Origin: Cordilura impudica
Taxonomy: Eukaryota > Arthropoda > Insecta > Diptera > Scathophagidae
Direction: 5' to 3'
Assembly (NCBI GenBank): GCA_963682025.1
Contig: OY821520.1
Span: forward strand, 237,284,364 to 237,348,363
DNA: 64,000 bases
Part shown: positions 45,599-57,039 of the stretch, piece after piece
Numbering within the stretch: position 1 is the first letter of the stretch
Layout of the letters: each line of letters begins with the position of its first letter
The notes under the pieces: generated by a model
The model's input: only the letters and a program-made list of their open reading frames with translations
What the model was told of the DNA's origin: nothing
The model's database searches: none
Position numbers and translations under genes: made by a program

Positions 45599-48260
45599 CT
45601 AACTCAATAGAGGTAGTTTTCCATTTTTGACGAATGTTGGACATATATGGATCTGAAGTGCACAACAAAATAGTGATAAGGTCTTCATTAGTAAAACATC
45701 TGGACATTTTCCTTGAGTTGTGCTCGCGAAAGAATCTGTAGTCTTTGTTCCTTTTTTCTTGCGTTTCTCAGATGGATCTCCTATTGGTAGCATATTGTTT
45801 TGAATTATTTGTTCCCCATGGTACAAAATTTTATGAACTGTGGATGGCATATATCTCCAAGAGTATTTTTCATTATAAAGTATAGCTGTTTTATTGGCGT
45901 ACTCTCCAAATTTTTTTACATTTATCTTTCTGCTGCATGCTAGAACTTGTAATATGATTTTGAATCGTCTTATTAATTCATGATCTACACCTGTGATAGA
46001 TGCTGCAGTTACCGGATCGGAAAAAAATCTCCTTGCAGTATTTCCATCATTTGTGTTTCCTTCCCCTTTTTTTGGTTGATCGATTACGAGGCCTAGCTGT
46101 AGATATTTTTGTTGAATTTGTTTTTTTTTTTGCTTTCTTTTTTCTTCCAAATCATAACCCAATTTAAGAATATGCTCCATGAAACGTATTCTAGCATGAA
46201 GAGCGGACATTCCAAATTCGTAGGCTTCCTTAAAACTATCGTCTTCTGGTGGGGGTTCGCTTAATTGACTTGATGTCTTTTGGCATATAATGCAGCTTGA
46301 CGTTGAATTTGTTCCAGTTAAAGATTGTGCAACTTTTCCATCAATCATTGTGAGACACATTTTAAAATGTACTTCAATGTCTTGGTCATCAAATTTAAAT
46401 ATTACTGGTTGAAGTTCCTTAATTTGATCTTTTATTTTTTGAACTCCTTCAGTTATGACATCTTTGGTTTCCTTTTTGAATGCAAATTTTATTGGTCTGC
46501 AATACTTTGTTGAAGAAGGAATTTAATTTTTCCATATATCAATTTCTGTTGCTCTACTAGTTGACGGCTCTAAGACGCTATACATTTTTGTTAAGCGCAA
46601 TGGAACGAAAGATACCATAAATAAATTAGCATCTGATGAATTTTCGGCACTAAATTGCTTGTATTGTTTCTGACCAGAGGGGATCCATCACATCCCCATT
46701 TAGAAATTAAAGTAATGCTGCCATTACCAATTTTTTTTAAATGATCAGTATCAAGCGTATTTAGCAATCGTTCTGCAGTATGTTCAAGGAGATCTTGCAA
46801 TTTTATTTCTGCTGATGTTGAAGTGACACAAATGGCAGATTGTGAAGGTAAGCATTCTTTTTTGGCAGAAACTAAATCTCGATACTCTGGAAAAATCCCA
46901 CAATTCTTTTCATTGGTTCGCTTCCGCAATTCCTTATATTGATTTTTGGTCAATTTCAAATCCAACAAGTAAGAAAATTATAGTCGGTCTACACCGACTA
47001 TACGATACCCTATACCATGCGTTTGGAGACCCTATCTCCCAGGTCCAACTAACTGGATATAGAAAATAAGCATAAACCAAATTTGAGTGGGATTGTTATT
47101 AATTTTTTCGGCTGCAGATATGAAAAAGTTCATATCGGATGCTACATCTATATGGGGGCTAGGCCCAAAAATGGACCGACCCTGACCATGTTTGGTAAAG
47201 TCTCTTGTATTTTGCAAAAATATATACCTACAAACAAAATTTGAGAAGAATTAGTGCAATATTTTTGTTTTTTAATAGATTTAAGTGAAGATCGGGAAGC
47301 AGCTCTATATGGGGTCAAAGGGATCATTTTTGGACTACTCATTAGTGGATGTAATGAACGCATACAAACCCAATTTGAGTAAGATCTATATGACAATTTG
47401 GATCTTATGGCAATTTATGTCGATTTCATATGGGTAATTTGTATGGGGGCTAGGTCTGAACATGGACCGATTCTCACCAATTTCAACAGCGTTCATCATA
47501 TGGCCGATAAAAGGTTATGTACCAAATTTCGTCAAAATATATTCATATTTGCGACCTGCAGTTTGATAACAAGCTTTACATGGACACACAGACGGACGGA
47601 CGGACGGACATCGTTAAATCGAATCAGATAGTGATTCTGATTCAATCGGTATAATTAAAGATGGGTGTAGGTCAAATATTTTTGGTTGTCACAAACAGCA
47701 GCACAAAGTCATTATACCCAAACCACATAGTGGTATAGGGTATAAAAATAGGGCGAACGCTTCTTCCGGCGTAAATTTCTTATCTTCAATTGGTGTAGGA
47801 ATGCTTTTCAAAATCCTCTTTGTGCGCCTTGGGCTCGCTTCTACTATTTTTTCAATTATTTCAATTTTTTTTTTTTATTTTGGGTTGGTTGAATTTGGTG
47901 CAAAAATGAATCCTTAATAATTCTTTGAGAATTTTCTTTATTGATATTCTCCAGCTTGCGCCTTCGAGATCTTTCACTACATCCGTCAATTGGTTTTGCT
48001 GGTCGACCCTTTTTTCCACTTTCGTTGGCAGTTGTAGATGCACTCTCAAAAATAAGTTCCTTTATTAACCAGTCTTGGCAACGTTTGTACATCTTTGCCT
48101 TGATATGAGAGCATTAAATGTACCGTCTTTTCAAATTCGATGCAAAATTAGCAATTTTTCCTTTGTGCATTTCAATGTCTTGTAGGTTACAATTCTTAAA
48201 GAAGTCGTTGCTCACTATGTGCAAAATTACATCGTCTACATCATTTCATTGAAAATAAAT
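45599..48260 (-). pseudogene. Transib transposase, copy C
   Basis: A RAG1-like DDE transposase more distantly related to copies A and B. Pieces in order on the minus strand: N-terminal region with KGRPAKPIDGCSERSRRRKL (about 48020-47960), SIPTPIEDKK and ...ALF just before the nested element, DLKLTKNQYKELRKR after it (46966-46920), SKWGCDGS (about 46710), MIDGKVAQSLTGTNS with a CIIC knuckle, YEFGMSALHARIRFMEHILKLGY, GNTNDGNTARRFF, PSTVHKILYHGEQII and PIGDPSE. Frameshifts occur directly after CDGS and after DPSE, and a stop lies near 46526. The nested element falls between the codons for Leu-Phe and Leu-Asp; removing it restores the frame. Confidence 0.85.
46964..47748 (+). mobile_element. Helentron-like element type 1, copy 5
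   Basis: Full length, starting AACAAGTAAGAAAATTATAG and AGTCGGTCTACACCGACT (one mismatch in the palindrome). The (GACG)n is at 47592-47610 and the 3' hairpin at 47723-47742. It lies in an A/T run of the Transib coding sequence with no target duplication, as expected for Helentrons. Confidence 0.88.
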
Positions 48261-48522
48261 ATCTGCCAGATCTCTGTAACAGTACTTAGCCATTGCACAA
48301 ATTGTAATGAATAATAATTGTGGAAACATTATTATAAATACTCTTTCTTGCAATTATGTAAAATAAAAATTTTTATCTTTTATTAACACTTTTAGAAGCA
48401 TAAAAAACCCACACCCTAACCCCTTTTAAAAAGTGAAGCATACCTGCTCATATCTTAAAGGGCTATGTCGCAATAGTTTTTTTTTTACCATTTACCTGTT
48501 ATTTATGGTCCACTGTGCGGCG

Positions 48523-49321
48523 TAAATTATTTTCCCATTGTCTTAATTCATTGTTGAAAATTTCGGATGTCATACAAGCCTTTTTATTAGATTGTTAATT
48601 AACTGGTAATTTTTTTATGTTTTTGAAGCACCTGGGATTTTTTAATTTTCCTATTACTAAAAGTTTTCCTTTCTCTGTACCCGTCATATTTGCACTGTTA
48701 ATCGTTCCTTTGATAGTTTTCCACCTGTACAGGTCTCAACTTTGAAGCGTGTATTATTAGGATTTAGTTTATAAAATAAACCAGTTTCATTGCCATTGAA
48801 TATGTCCTCATCTTTAAATTTTTTTCTTATATCTGGCCACTTATTTTGCAACCAATCATTGACCACATCCACATTGACTTCAGCCGCCTCTCCAACTATT
48901 TTTCCGCTAGTGATGTTGTGGCGTCTTTTAAATCTAACAATCCAACTTTCGCTGCACTTAAATTAGGGGTAGTTAAGCTTTTCTCCAAATTCTTGTGCTT
49001 TCGCCTGTAAAACGGCATTGGTTATAGTCAAATTACCGGCTCTTTTCTGAGTAAACCACTTTAATAGGCAATGGTCGAGTTCTATGAAACAAGGAGTTTT
49101 AATTTTTTTTATGTTTGAGGAGTTTTGCTCAAAATTATTAGGACCAAGTCCTTATTTTTCCAAATTGTAGCAATTGTTGACTTGCTGAGGCCCAATTCTT
49201 GGCATATTTGCTTTTGCTTTACACCTTGTTGTAAGCATTTTATTATTTCATATTTCTCTTTTAAAGAAAAACATTTACTTTGTTTTTCATTTGGTACTAC
49301 GTGCATCTTGTATTTTTGCAA
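48523..49321 (-). pseudogene. Tigger/pogo transposase N-terminal and first catalytic region
   Basis: Segments in order: an N-terminal pipsqueak/CENP-B type HTH (SLKEKYEIIKCLQQGVKQ ... LGLSKSTIATIWKN, 49280-49150), then a second HTH (CENPB/Tc5 type; KAQEFGEKLNYP, stop, FKCSESWIVRFKRRH, 49010-48905), then the start of the DDE domain (DEDIFNGNETGLFYKL, 48815-48765; GGKLSKERLTVQI, 48720-48685). The usual first catalytic Asp of NADETG is Asn here (NGNETG). A TAA interrupts the second HTH and a frame change follows 48685. The second and third acidic residues are missing. The family cuts and pastes at TA; this copy is dead. Confidence 0.8.
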
Positions 49322-49506
49322 TTTTCTACTGCAGTCTGCACATCGTCTTCACACAAACAAACATTAAACTTAGGGAAATTCCCGGAATCGAGAACATAGA
49401 AAACAAAAACACTGCGTGTTAGTGGTGCCAGAGTGCAAAAATATAATTTTTTGTTCATAGCACCACTTTTTGGTTCGTTTTAACCGAAAATCAGGATACC
49501 ATGTAT

Positions 49507-49975
49507 GAAAGAAATTTTGTAATCTGTACGTTAACTTTCGTGTTGCCTAAAAATATTGATATTGTCTAATAACATTGATATTTTTTTTTCCAAAAGTGGG
49601 GGGCAAAGTTTAAAATTCGTTTTTTTTTTCGATTTACCGGTACAAATTATATTTTAGAAACTCATCGTTTTGGAATATTGTAGAACAATCCTAGAACAAT
49701 GTAGAACAATCTTCAAAAAAATTATTTCCAAAAATAGGGAAGAAATTTTGGAATCTGTACGATAACTTTCGTGTTGCATAAAAATATTGATATCGTCTAA
49801 TAACGTTGATATTTTTTTTCCAAAAGTGGGGGGCAAAGTTCAAAATTCGTTTTTTTCGATTTACCGGTACAAATTATATTTTAGAAACTCATTGTTTTGG
49901 AATATTGTAGAACAATCCTAGAACAATTCTGAACAATCTTCAAAAAATTGTATTTCCAAAAATGGGGGGGGGGGG
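49507..49975 (+). repeat. Two tandem copies of a unit of about 231 bp
   Basis: The unit runs from GAAATTTTG(T/G)AATCTGTACG to ATTTCCAAAAAT(A/G)GGG. It includes CCAAAAGTGGGGGGCAAAGT and ATTTACCGGTACAAATTATA in each copy. About 93% identical by eye. Noncoding. Confidence 0.85.
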
Positions 49976-50869
49976 CTAACTTCGCACACTTCCAGAAGTA
50001 AATTAGTGAATATTTTTCATAAAATGTAGTTTTAAAAAAGACATACAGACCATGAAATCCTGCAAAAAAAATGTTGCAAGAAAATTCATTAATTTAATAA
50101 AATTCGTTGACCTCATATAAATATTTTTATTTCCTTTTCTTTTAACACTTTATTATTAATTATTTCTTTCATATATTAACCTATTTTTAACGATTTTTTT
50201 AATTTTTTTTTTCTATTTCAGATAATTTATGTATCACTCATCAAATTTATCCACAACTCAGCAACACTTGCAGCACTTTCAAAACTAGTCCACGTAGAAG
50301 AAAAATAGAAAGCAGTTTTAATGAGAATCGCGATGAGATATAAATACAAAAAGGAAAATGATTGACTAAAAATTGGCTTTGCTACCATTGATTTGTCTTT
50401 TGTCTTTTTTTTGTTTCGAAACACACCCTCCATTTAACAATATAAATTTGTTTAGTCTTAAGAATTCTTAGTTTAATTGTACAAAGTAAAATTTATTTAT
50501 AAGACATTTAAGAGAACTGATTTATTTAATTTTTTAAGATTTTTTTTAAATAAAGTTTTTTTTTGTTAAAAAAAATTATAATTGATGAATAATTTATCAA
50601 AAAAGAAAAGAATGAGCTGAACAAAAAAAAAATAATAAACGATAATAGTAATTATTTAATTTTAATTTAAAAGCCATCTATCTTACATACAAAAAAAGTT
50701 TTCTCAGCACAAAAAAAATTGGAAAAACAAAACTAACAAACTTTTATCTTCTAACCCATCACCAGTTCTCAATATGTAGTTATGTCCGTCTGTTAAGCTT
50801 ACAATTAAGCCCACAAAAAGAGCTGGATTATAGGATTTCGTCAAAATGTTTGTAGATATTATGAGCTCA
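49976..50869. other. AT-rich DNA, nothing recognised
   Basis: No gene or repeat structure recognised. Confidence 0.4.
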
Positions 50870-51277
50870 TCTTATATATTAAAACAATTTATGAAAACTA
50901 AAGCCAGTCCGTCTGGCCGTTCTATCCGGCCGATTTCCTTAATTTTTTTTAAATGAAAGGTATTTAGACACACCTTACTCAAGTTATACTTTTTTCAAGA
51001 TTTTTTCAATATTTTCCTTCACTCAAACCTCTATAACTAGAGTTCTAATCAACGTAAGCTGTTAACATACATAAGTCGAAGAACACTCAGTGGATCAAGC
51101 TCTTTCTTTTGAGCTATTAACTGCTTAAATGTTGGGTTTGAGGAAAGTTATGCGTGAACAATCAACTTTACTTTTACTGTACGTTAACTTCTCTTGGCAT
51201 ATTTTGGCATTACTGTACGTTCAATTCTTTTCTAAAATTTTGGTATTATATTATAAAAATTAATATAATATAATCAG

Positions 51278-52200
51278 CCCTGTTCTTGAAACGTTGTTAT
51301 TTGAATAAGAGTGAATTTAAAATCACATGAAATTGAAATTTTGGGTTTCTTGAAACCACTTTTTTTATTTATTTAATGGAAACATATGTTTGAGTTAAGA
51401 ACCATATGTTTGAGTTAAGAACATATGTTATCTAGAAACCGAGGTGCTATATGTTTCTTTATTCAGTTTCACAAAAACTAAAGTTTCACAAAAAACAAAG
51501 TATTTTGTGCATGTTTCTTCTTAAGTTTATAGAAAAAGTATAAAGAAAAATATTTTCTTTTAAAATAACAACTTATTTGTTCATTTAATTGTTTTTGTTC
51601 TTCAATTTCATTCAATTAAAAATTACTTTTCTATTTTTAAAAAGTTAGGCATCACCAAAAAAAATCACTACTATTTCGAACATATGCAAAAAAAAATAAA
51701 AATATGTGATTTGATGAAAAAAAAATTTTTAATTCCTTTATTTGCAATAATTAGTGCATAAAGAATCTATGTTTTAATTGAAAAAATTATAATGAAAAAT
51801 AGGTTGTGTAAATAAAAAGTTTTTATTATAGTTATAGAACAGCATCATCGCAAAAAGTGTGTTTTATTAACATCGACCACTTATTACGAGTTTTTTTTAA
51901 ATCAGCGCAAAATGTAGACGTTTTTTTTTTCATAAAATTAATGTCTAATTTTTTAAAATAATGACAAGGTTCAATAAAAAACATGTTAGAGTTTAAATAT
52001 CAATTAGTTTTTTTATCTCTGAAGACCTGCTTAGTAGAAAAAAAGGGAATTTGTTTTGATTTCACAAAGCCTTTTCTATGTGAATTAAAACGAGAAAAAA
52101 TATTCTTATTGAAATTAGAGAACAGCAAAAAAAACTCGTAGATTTAAGAATTTTTTCATTTACGAGTTTTTTTTTGTGATAGTGGTTTCAAGAACAGGGG
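51278..52200. mobile_element. MITE of about 0.92 kb, copy 2
   Basis: Same family as 43066-44004, with better preserved ends: CCCTGTTCTTGAAAC and the inverted GTTTCAAGAACAGGG. Inserted in the TATAA-rich part of the Helitron. The superfamily is not assigned because the target duplication is unclear. Confidence 0.78.
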
Positions 52201-52315
52201 TGAATATAATGCTGCGGAGCAACAGGGGTCCTCTAGTTATTATTGAAATTGAACTGTACGTTAACTTATTTTGGCATTACCGTACGTTAACTTCTTTTGG
52301 CAAATTTTGGTATTA

Positions 52316-52366
52316 TATTATAAATATTAATATAATATAATATAATATAATATAATATAATATAAT
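52316..52366 (+). repeat. (TATAA)n microsatellite
   Basis: About nine units of TATAA/ATAAT just before the second Helitron 3' hairpin. The Helitron part left of the MITE has only a few units. Confidence 0.8.
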
Positions 52367-52530
52367 GCTGCGGAGCAGGAGTCTTCTAGTTAGTATTGAA
52401 ATTGAACGACATCGATCGATTGAATCAAAAGTTATGAGTGAAAATGTGAAAAGACTATAAAATTTTTCAAAAAAAGAACTAAACATTTAAGGTACGATTT
52501 CATGAGTAGAATCTGCTATTAAAAAAAAAA

Positions 52531-53326
52531 TCGTGTGAGTCCGATCGCAAGGGAGATGTGTAAAAATCTAGTAATTAAGAAATTTTTTGTGACACTTTTT
52601 TAAAATCAAACAGAAAGCGTCATTTATGTATCACTTATAGTAGCAATCAACTGCAGGGGTTCTGCTATTATAAAAATATTTATTATAATTTATTATTTCA
52701 ACTGGTTCATTTTTAATTTGTCATTTTTAATTTTTTATTTTTTAATTTTTCATTTTTCTTTTTTAATTTTTCAATTTTCATTTTTCATTTTTCATTTTTC
52801 AATTTTCATTTTAATTTTTAATTTTTCATGTTTCATTTTTAATTTTTCATTTTTAATTTTTTTTTTTTTTCTTCTTTATTCATTTTTCTTTTTTCAATTT
52901 TCATTTTTTATTTTTTATTTTTCTTTTTTATTTTTCCTGTTTTATTTTTAATTTTTTATTTTTCATTTTTAGTTTTTTATTTTTTATTTTTCATTTTTCG
53001 CTTTTCATTTTTCATTTTTTATTTTTAATTTTTAATTATTTATTTTTCAGTTTTATTTTTTATTTTTTATTTTCAATTTTTTATTTTTTATTTTTTATTT
53101 TTCATTTTTCATTTTTCATTTTTAAATTTTTATTTTTCATTTTTCATTTTTATTTTTCATTTTTTATTTTTCAACAGCCACAATATGGTTACATATCATA
53201 ATTTTTTAACCAATACAATCATAAGTCACATTGATTTTGTCTTACGTCTTACATCTTACGCTGTTTTTGTGGTTGTATTGTGGAATAGATTTTTAACCCC
53301 CTGCGCGTATAGATGTTTACACATCA
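52531..53326 (+). mobile_element. TIR-minisatellite element, copy c (0.8 kb)
   Basis: Begins TCGTGTGAGTCCGATCGCAA then GGGAGATGTG. Ends CCCCTGCGCGTATAGATGTT then TACACATCA. The AT array between (52705-53175) is only about 0.47 kb. It gives the compact form of the family expanded at 21427-24934. Confidence 0.72.
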
Positions 53327-53329
53327 AAA

Positions 53330-55196
53330 AAAAATAATAAAATATTGTCTATATACTATGGAGATGAAATTTCATTAAGCTCCAGGAATTTTTCTTCGCC
53401 ATAAATCTTTTTTTCTTTTTTCAATTAAAAAAGCTTTTTGTCTTAAAATTTTTTAATTTTTTCAAAATAAATATTTTTTTTACAAAATATTTTCTAAAAA
53501 ATATTTATTTTATATTTATCTAAAAAATATTTATTTTATATTTATCTAATAAATATTTATTTTTTAGATAATTTTTACTCCAGTTTATTTATTTTTTCTT
53601 TTTTTTTCTAAAAATAAGTTTTTATCAATTAAAAAGTTTTTTTCACCCAAGTTTTTAATTTTTTTCCCATAAATTTTTTTTTTTTTTTTTAATTATATAA
53701 CTTTTTCACCATAGTTTGTCTTTAAATAAAGTTTTCATTGCAAAAATTAATTTTTTTCCTAGAAACAATTTATCAAACCCATAAAACGGGTTTTTCAATT
53801 AAAAAAATTTTTCACCTCAATTTTTTTTCGGCTCAAAAATTTTTCACCTTAACTTTTTTTTTTTTTTTTAATGCAAAATTGATTTTTGCTAAAAAGAATT
53901 AGCAACCCAAATTTATTTTTCACTTACACCTTAATACTAATTTTTGTCTAAAAAAAAGTTCATCATAATTTTTTCTCCACAAAAATAAGATGTTCATCTT
54001 TATTAAAATTCTTTATTAAAATTCCTACGTTTTATCTTCAAACCTATAAAAATTTCTTGCCAACTGAGTTTGTCGAAAGTCGAAATCAATATTGTTTTTA
54101 CAAATACGGTATTATGCTCTATAAAAAAAAAAAACAAAAAAAAAATCCAAAATTTTACACCTTTTGTTGTATGAAAAAAAAAAACACTAAACAACTAACG
54201 AGTTAATAATTTTATATGTAAATATTTAACTGGAATTCCTATGCGCTGGACTCAATAATTTATTTGTTCATAGCAAATAGCAATAAAACCAATATTAAAT
54301 TAAGATTTTAGCCATTGTTGTTAAATATACAACAAAAAAGAGTAATTTTTTCTTATTTTTTTTTTCAAAATGACAAGTCATTTATCATTTAATAACCGGC
54401 TCGCGTTTTGCGCTCTTCCTTGGCCATATCCATAACAAACTGGCTATGTTCAGTAACTCATCGTATTAGTTACCGTTTAACATTGACATTGAATCTTTCG
54501 TTATTTTGCTAATCATAATTTTTTTCATATTTACGTGGTGTTAAGATGCTTCTACATACATTTTCCATTAGTAATATTATTCATCTAAGGCTGGTGTTTC
54601 CAAATGATGTTAAGCTAAGTGAGAGGGTAAAAGATTTTGAAGAATTTTCTGGAAGTAAGCCTGACTTAATAACTTTATTTGAAGTCATTGGTGTAAGAAA
54701 AAAGTATATTGTGATTAAAAATAATATGAATTTTTCTAAATTAGTTTATAGAGATGTATGAAGGTCTTCATTAAGACTTTTCATGAATTTTACGAAAATT
54801 GTTAATTAATTAAATGAACTTTTGCGTGGTTGAAATTTTATGCTAAATTTCTTGCTGGGTGCATACAAATCATAAAATGACATGAAATTTCATAAATTTA
54901 TCGGCAATGTAATTTTTCATCAATATAATGAATGGAATTTTGATAGGATTTTATGAAATTTACGAAAAAAAAGTTTCATTATATTCAGGACAATAAATGT
55001 ACAATTTTTACAGAGAAAGAACTGTTTATCTTAAAAACTGTAAACTGAATAAAATTTGGAGGTGAAAATAAATTTATATAAAAACAAAATATTTTTCTCC
55101 CAAAAAAATAAAATAGTTTTCGTTTGTTAGATTTGTAGTCATTTTTCAGACATATTGAAATTAATACTGTAATTAATATGCAAATTTTAATTTTGT
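53330..55196. other. AT-rich low-complexity DNA
   Basis: Mixed T runs and TTTATT motifs with no gene. A 71-codon frame at 54546-54761 has no recognisable similarity and no supporting signals. Confidence 0.4.
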
Positions 55197-55645
55197 TTCA
55201 ATGGCGCGTGGTAGAGAAGAAGAAAGCATATGTTCTTAAAAATTCATAACTACACGGTATTATTAATCGAACCGGTTTTTGGCATTTCAGCCTTCATCAG
55301 CGATTTATTGAACATTGTGATATGAAATTTTTCTACTTAGGGCGGGGCCGTGAGGTTTGAACCGTGAACCTTCATATACACTCATACTTGCACTTTTTGG
55401 TCAGCGCTTAAATATTTGAAAAAAAAATTCAAAAATAACGATTGTTTGTTTAGCCAGAGTTGTATCTTCTGAAATTCATACGAAGTAAAAGCTGTATCGT
55501 ATGAAAATTGATTCTAACCACACTGCTCGTAGGCCTGACTTTAGGTAAGGATGCTAAAGCACTGATAACCGGTCCGTTTAAGAATACAGTGTAGTTATGA
55601 ATTTTGAAATATATGCTTTCTTCTTCTCTGCCACACACCATTGAA
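55197..55645. mobile_element. MITE with long terminal inverted repeats (0.45 kb)
   Basis: Ends TTCAATGGCGCGTGGTAGAG and (reverse complement of right) TTCAATGGTGTGTGGCAGAG. Similarity between the arms continues for about 60-95 bp (AGAAGAAAGCATAT, ATTCATAACTACAC, ACCGGTT). The middle holds GC-rich GGGCGGGGCCGTGAGG. No protein and no clear target duplication. Confidence 0.75.
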
Positions 55646-56479
55646 GCAAAATAGTTTTCTCAAAGCAAAAATTTTTTTTAACAAAAGAAAATAAATAATT
55701 TTCTGAAAAGCAATTTTTATCTCAAAAAAAATTATTAGAAAAAATCAATTTATTTAAAAAATTTCTTTCTTAAAAAAAATATATAAAATTTTTTTTTCTC
55801 AAAGAAAAATGTTTTTTCTAAAAATCTTGTATCTTAAGGTAACTTACATGTAAGGAAAAATAAATCAATTTTAAGCGGAATAAAATTTGGAGGTAAATGT
55901 AAATGTATGTAAAAAAAATCTTTATCAAAATATTTTTCTGAATAAAAAAAAAAACATTTTTCTGAAAAAAAAATTTTATCTCAAAATCGAAATCATAAAG
56001 AAAAAATCAATTTTTGGGTGAATAAAATTTCTGAAAACAAAAAAAAAATTCGAAAAAAAAAATAGAAATAAAAAAAAAATAAAATAAATAAAAATATATA
56101 TATATTTTATTTAAATAAAGAAAAAAAACAAAGAAAAATGTTTTGCTCTAAAATAATACAAATATTTTTCGTAAACAAAAAAAAAATATTCTCTGAACAA
56201 AAAGAAAAAATAATTTTCTGGGAAAAAAAAATTAACAATGTTTATTTTTATCGCACAATTTTAAGTTGAATAAATTTTGGTATATAAAAAAAAAATTCTG
56301 CAAAACATGTTTTTCCCCAAAAAAAAAAAAAAAAAAAAAAAAAATAATAATAAAAAAATTTTCCTTTTAAAAGAAATAAAAATATGTTTCGGAAAGAAAA
56401 ATTATTATTATAAAACAAAAACATTAAAAAAAAATATATAAAATTATATTTTTCTTAAAAAAAAAAAATTGAAAAAAAA
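55646..56479. other. A-rich low-complexity DNA
   Basis: Long A runs with CAAAGAAAAAT-like motifs. No gene. Confidence 0.4.
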
Positions 56480-57039
56480 CTACACTAATTCCAATTGAAA
56501 TTGAGAAAATTCCAAATCAAATTGACATTTTTCAGCTGAAATTGGGAAAATTCCAAATGAAATTGAGATTTTCCATTTGGAATTGGAAATATTACAAACG
56601 ATTCTTTTAATTTTTTGGTGAAGATTATTTCAAAAATGTTTATTGAAATTGACGAAAAAATTAAATTGAAATTGATATTATGATTTTAGAAAATGAGATA
56701 TTTAACAAAAAAAAAAAAATTGAGATATGAATTAAAACAAAATTAACTACGTAATATAAACATAATGCATAAACAAAACTACATAATATCAAAAACCATT
56801 AAAAGAAAAATTAAAAAAAAAAGGAACTGAGAGATTTGAAAAATTTGTCGAAGGACCAAATAATATCAAATTTAATATTTTAAAATTATTTTCTCAGTTT
56901 AAAATGGAATTTTTCAGTTTTCTTTTCAATATTGTTTGTAATTTTCTCAATTTCAAATGAAAAATCTCAATTTCAAATTACAATTGGAAAACCTCAATTT
57001 CATTAGAAAAGTTCTCAATTTCAATTGGAAATGGTGTAG
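56480..57039. mobile_element. Fold-back element with AATTGAAATTGAGA arms
   Basis: Ends CTACAC(T/C)A and the inverse (T)GGTGTAG. Both arms carry several spaced repeats of AAATTGAGA alternating with TTCCAATT in opposite orientation (56490-56600 and 56930-57030). A unique AT centre lies between. Looks like a fold-back MITE. Confidence 0.6.

Larger units (their letters stand above)
44862..48517 (-). mobile_element. Transib element copy C, divergent family, both ends present
   Basis: Both ends start CACAGTGGACCAT (44862 inward; 48517 inward on the other strand). At the left end TCAAAAATC follows the heptamer after 21 nt, resembling an RSS nonamer. Flanking pentamers are CAGCG (left) and CGGCG (right): CGNCG-like but not identical. 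A Helentron-like element (46964-47748) is nested inside the coding region. It contains about 0.7 kb noncoding at the 3' side (44870-45598). Confidence 0.85.
44467..49400 (-). mobile_element. Tigger/pogo-type element, interrupted
   Basis: The left end CAGTACTTTTCGCTTATAGC follows a TA (44465-44466), as in the Tigger/pogo group. Coding remnants lie at both sides of a Transib insertion (44862-48517). The right terminal repeat is not recognisable and the 49400 boundary is approximate. Confidence 0.65.
50870..52389 (+). mobile_element. Non-autonomous Helitron with duplicated 3' end
   Basis: Starts TCTTATATATTAAAA after an A and ends ...GGAGTCTTCTAG before a T. That is the Helitron pattern of 5' TC, 3' CTRR and insertion between A and T. 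A short hairpin CTGC-GGA-GCAG lies about 10 nt before the terminal CTAG. The same hairpin-CTAG end also occurs about 155 bp earlier (near 52210-52233), so the 3' end is tandemly duplicated. No Rep/helicase coding. A 0.92-kb MITE is nested at 51278-52200. Confidence 0.7.

Noticed and set aside
54546..54761. 71-codon frame
   Set aside because: Normal-looking composition, but no recognisable similarity, no promoter signal and no neighbouring exon. Left unannotated as a gene.
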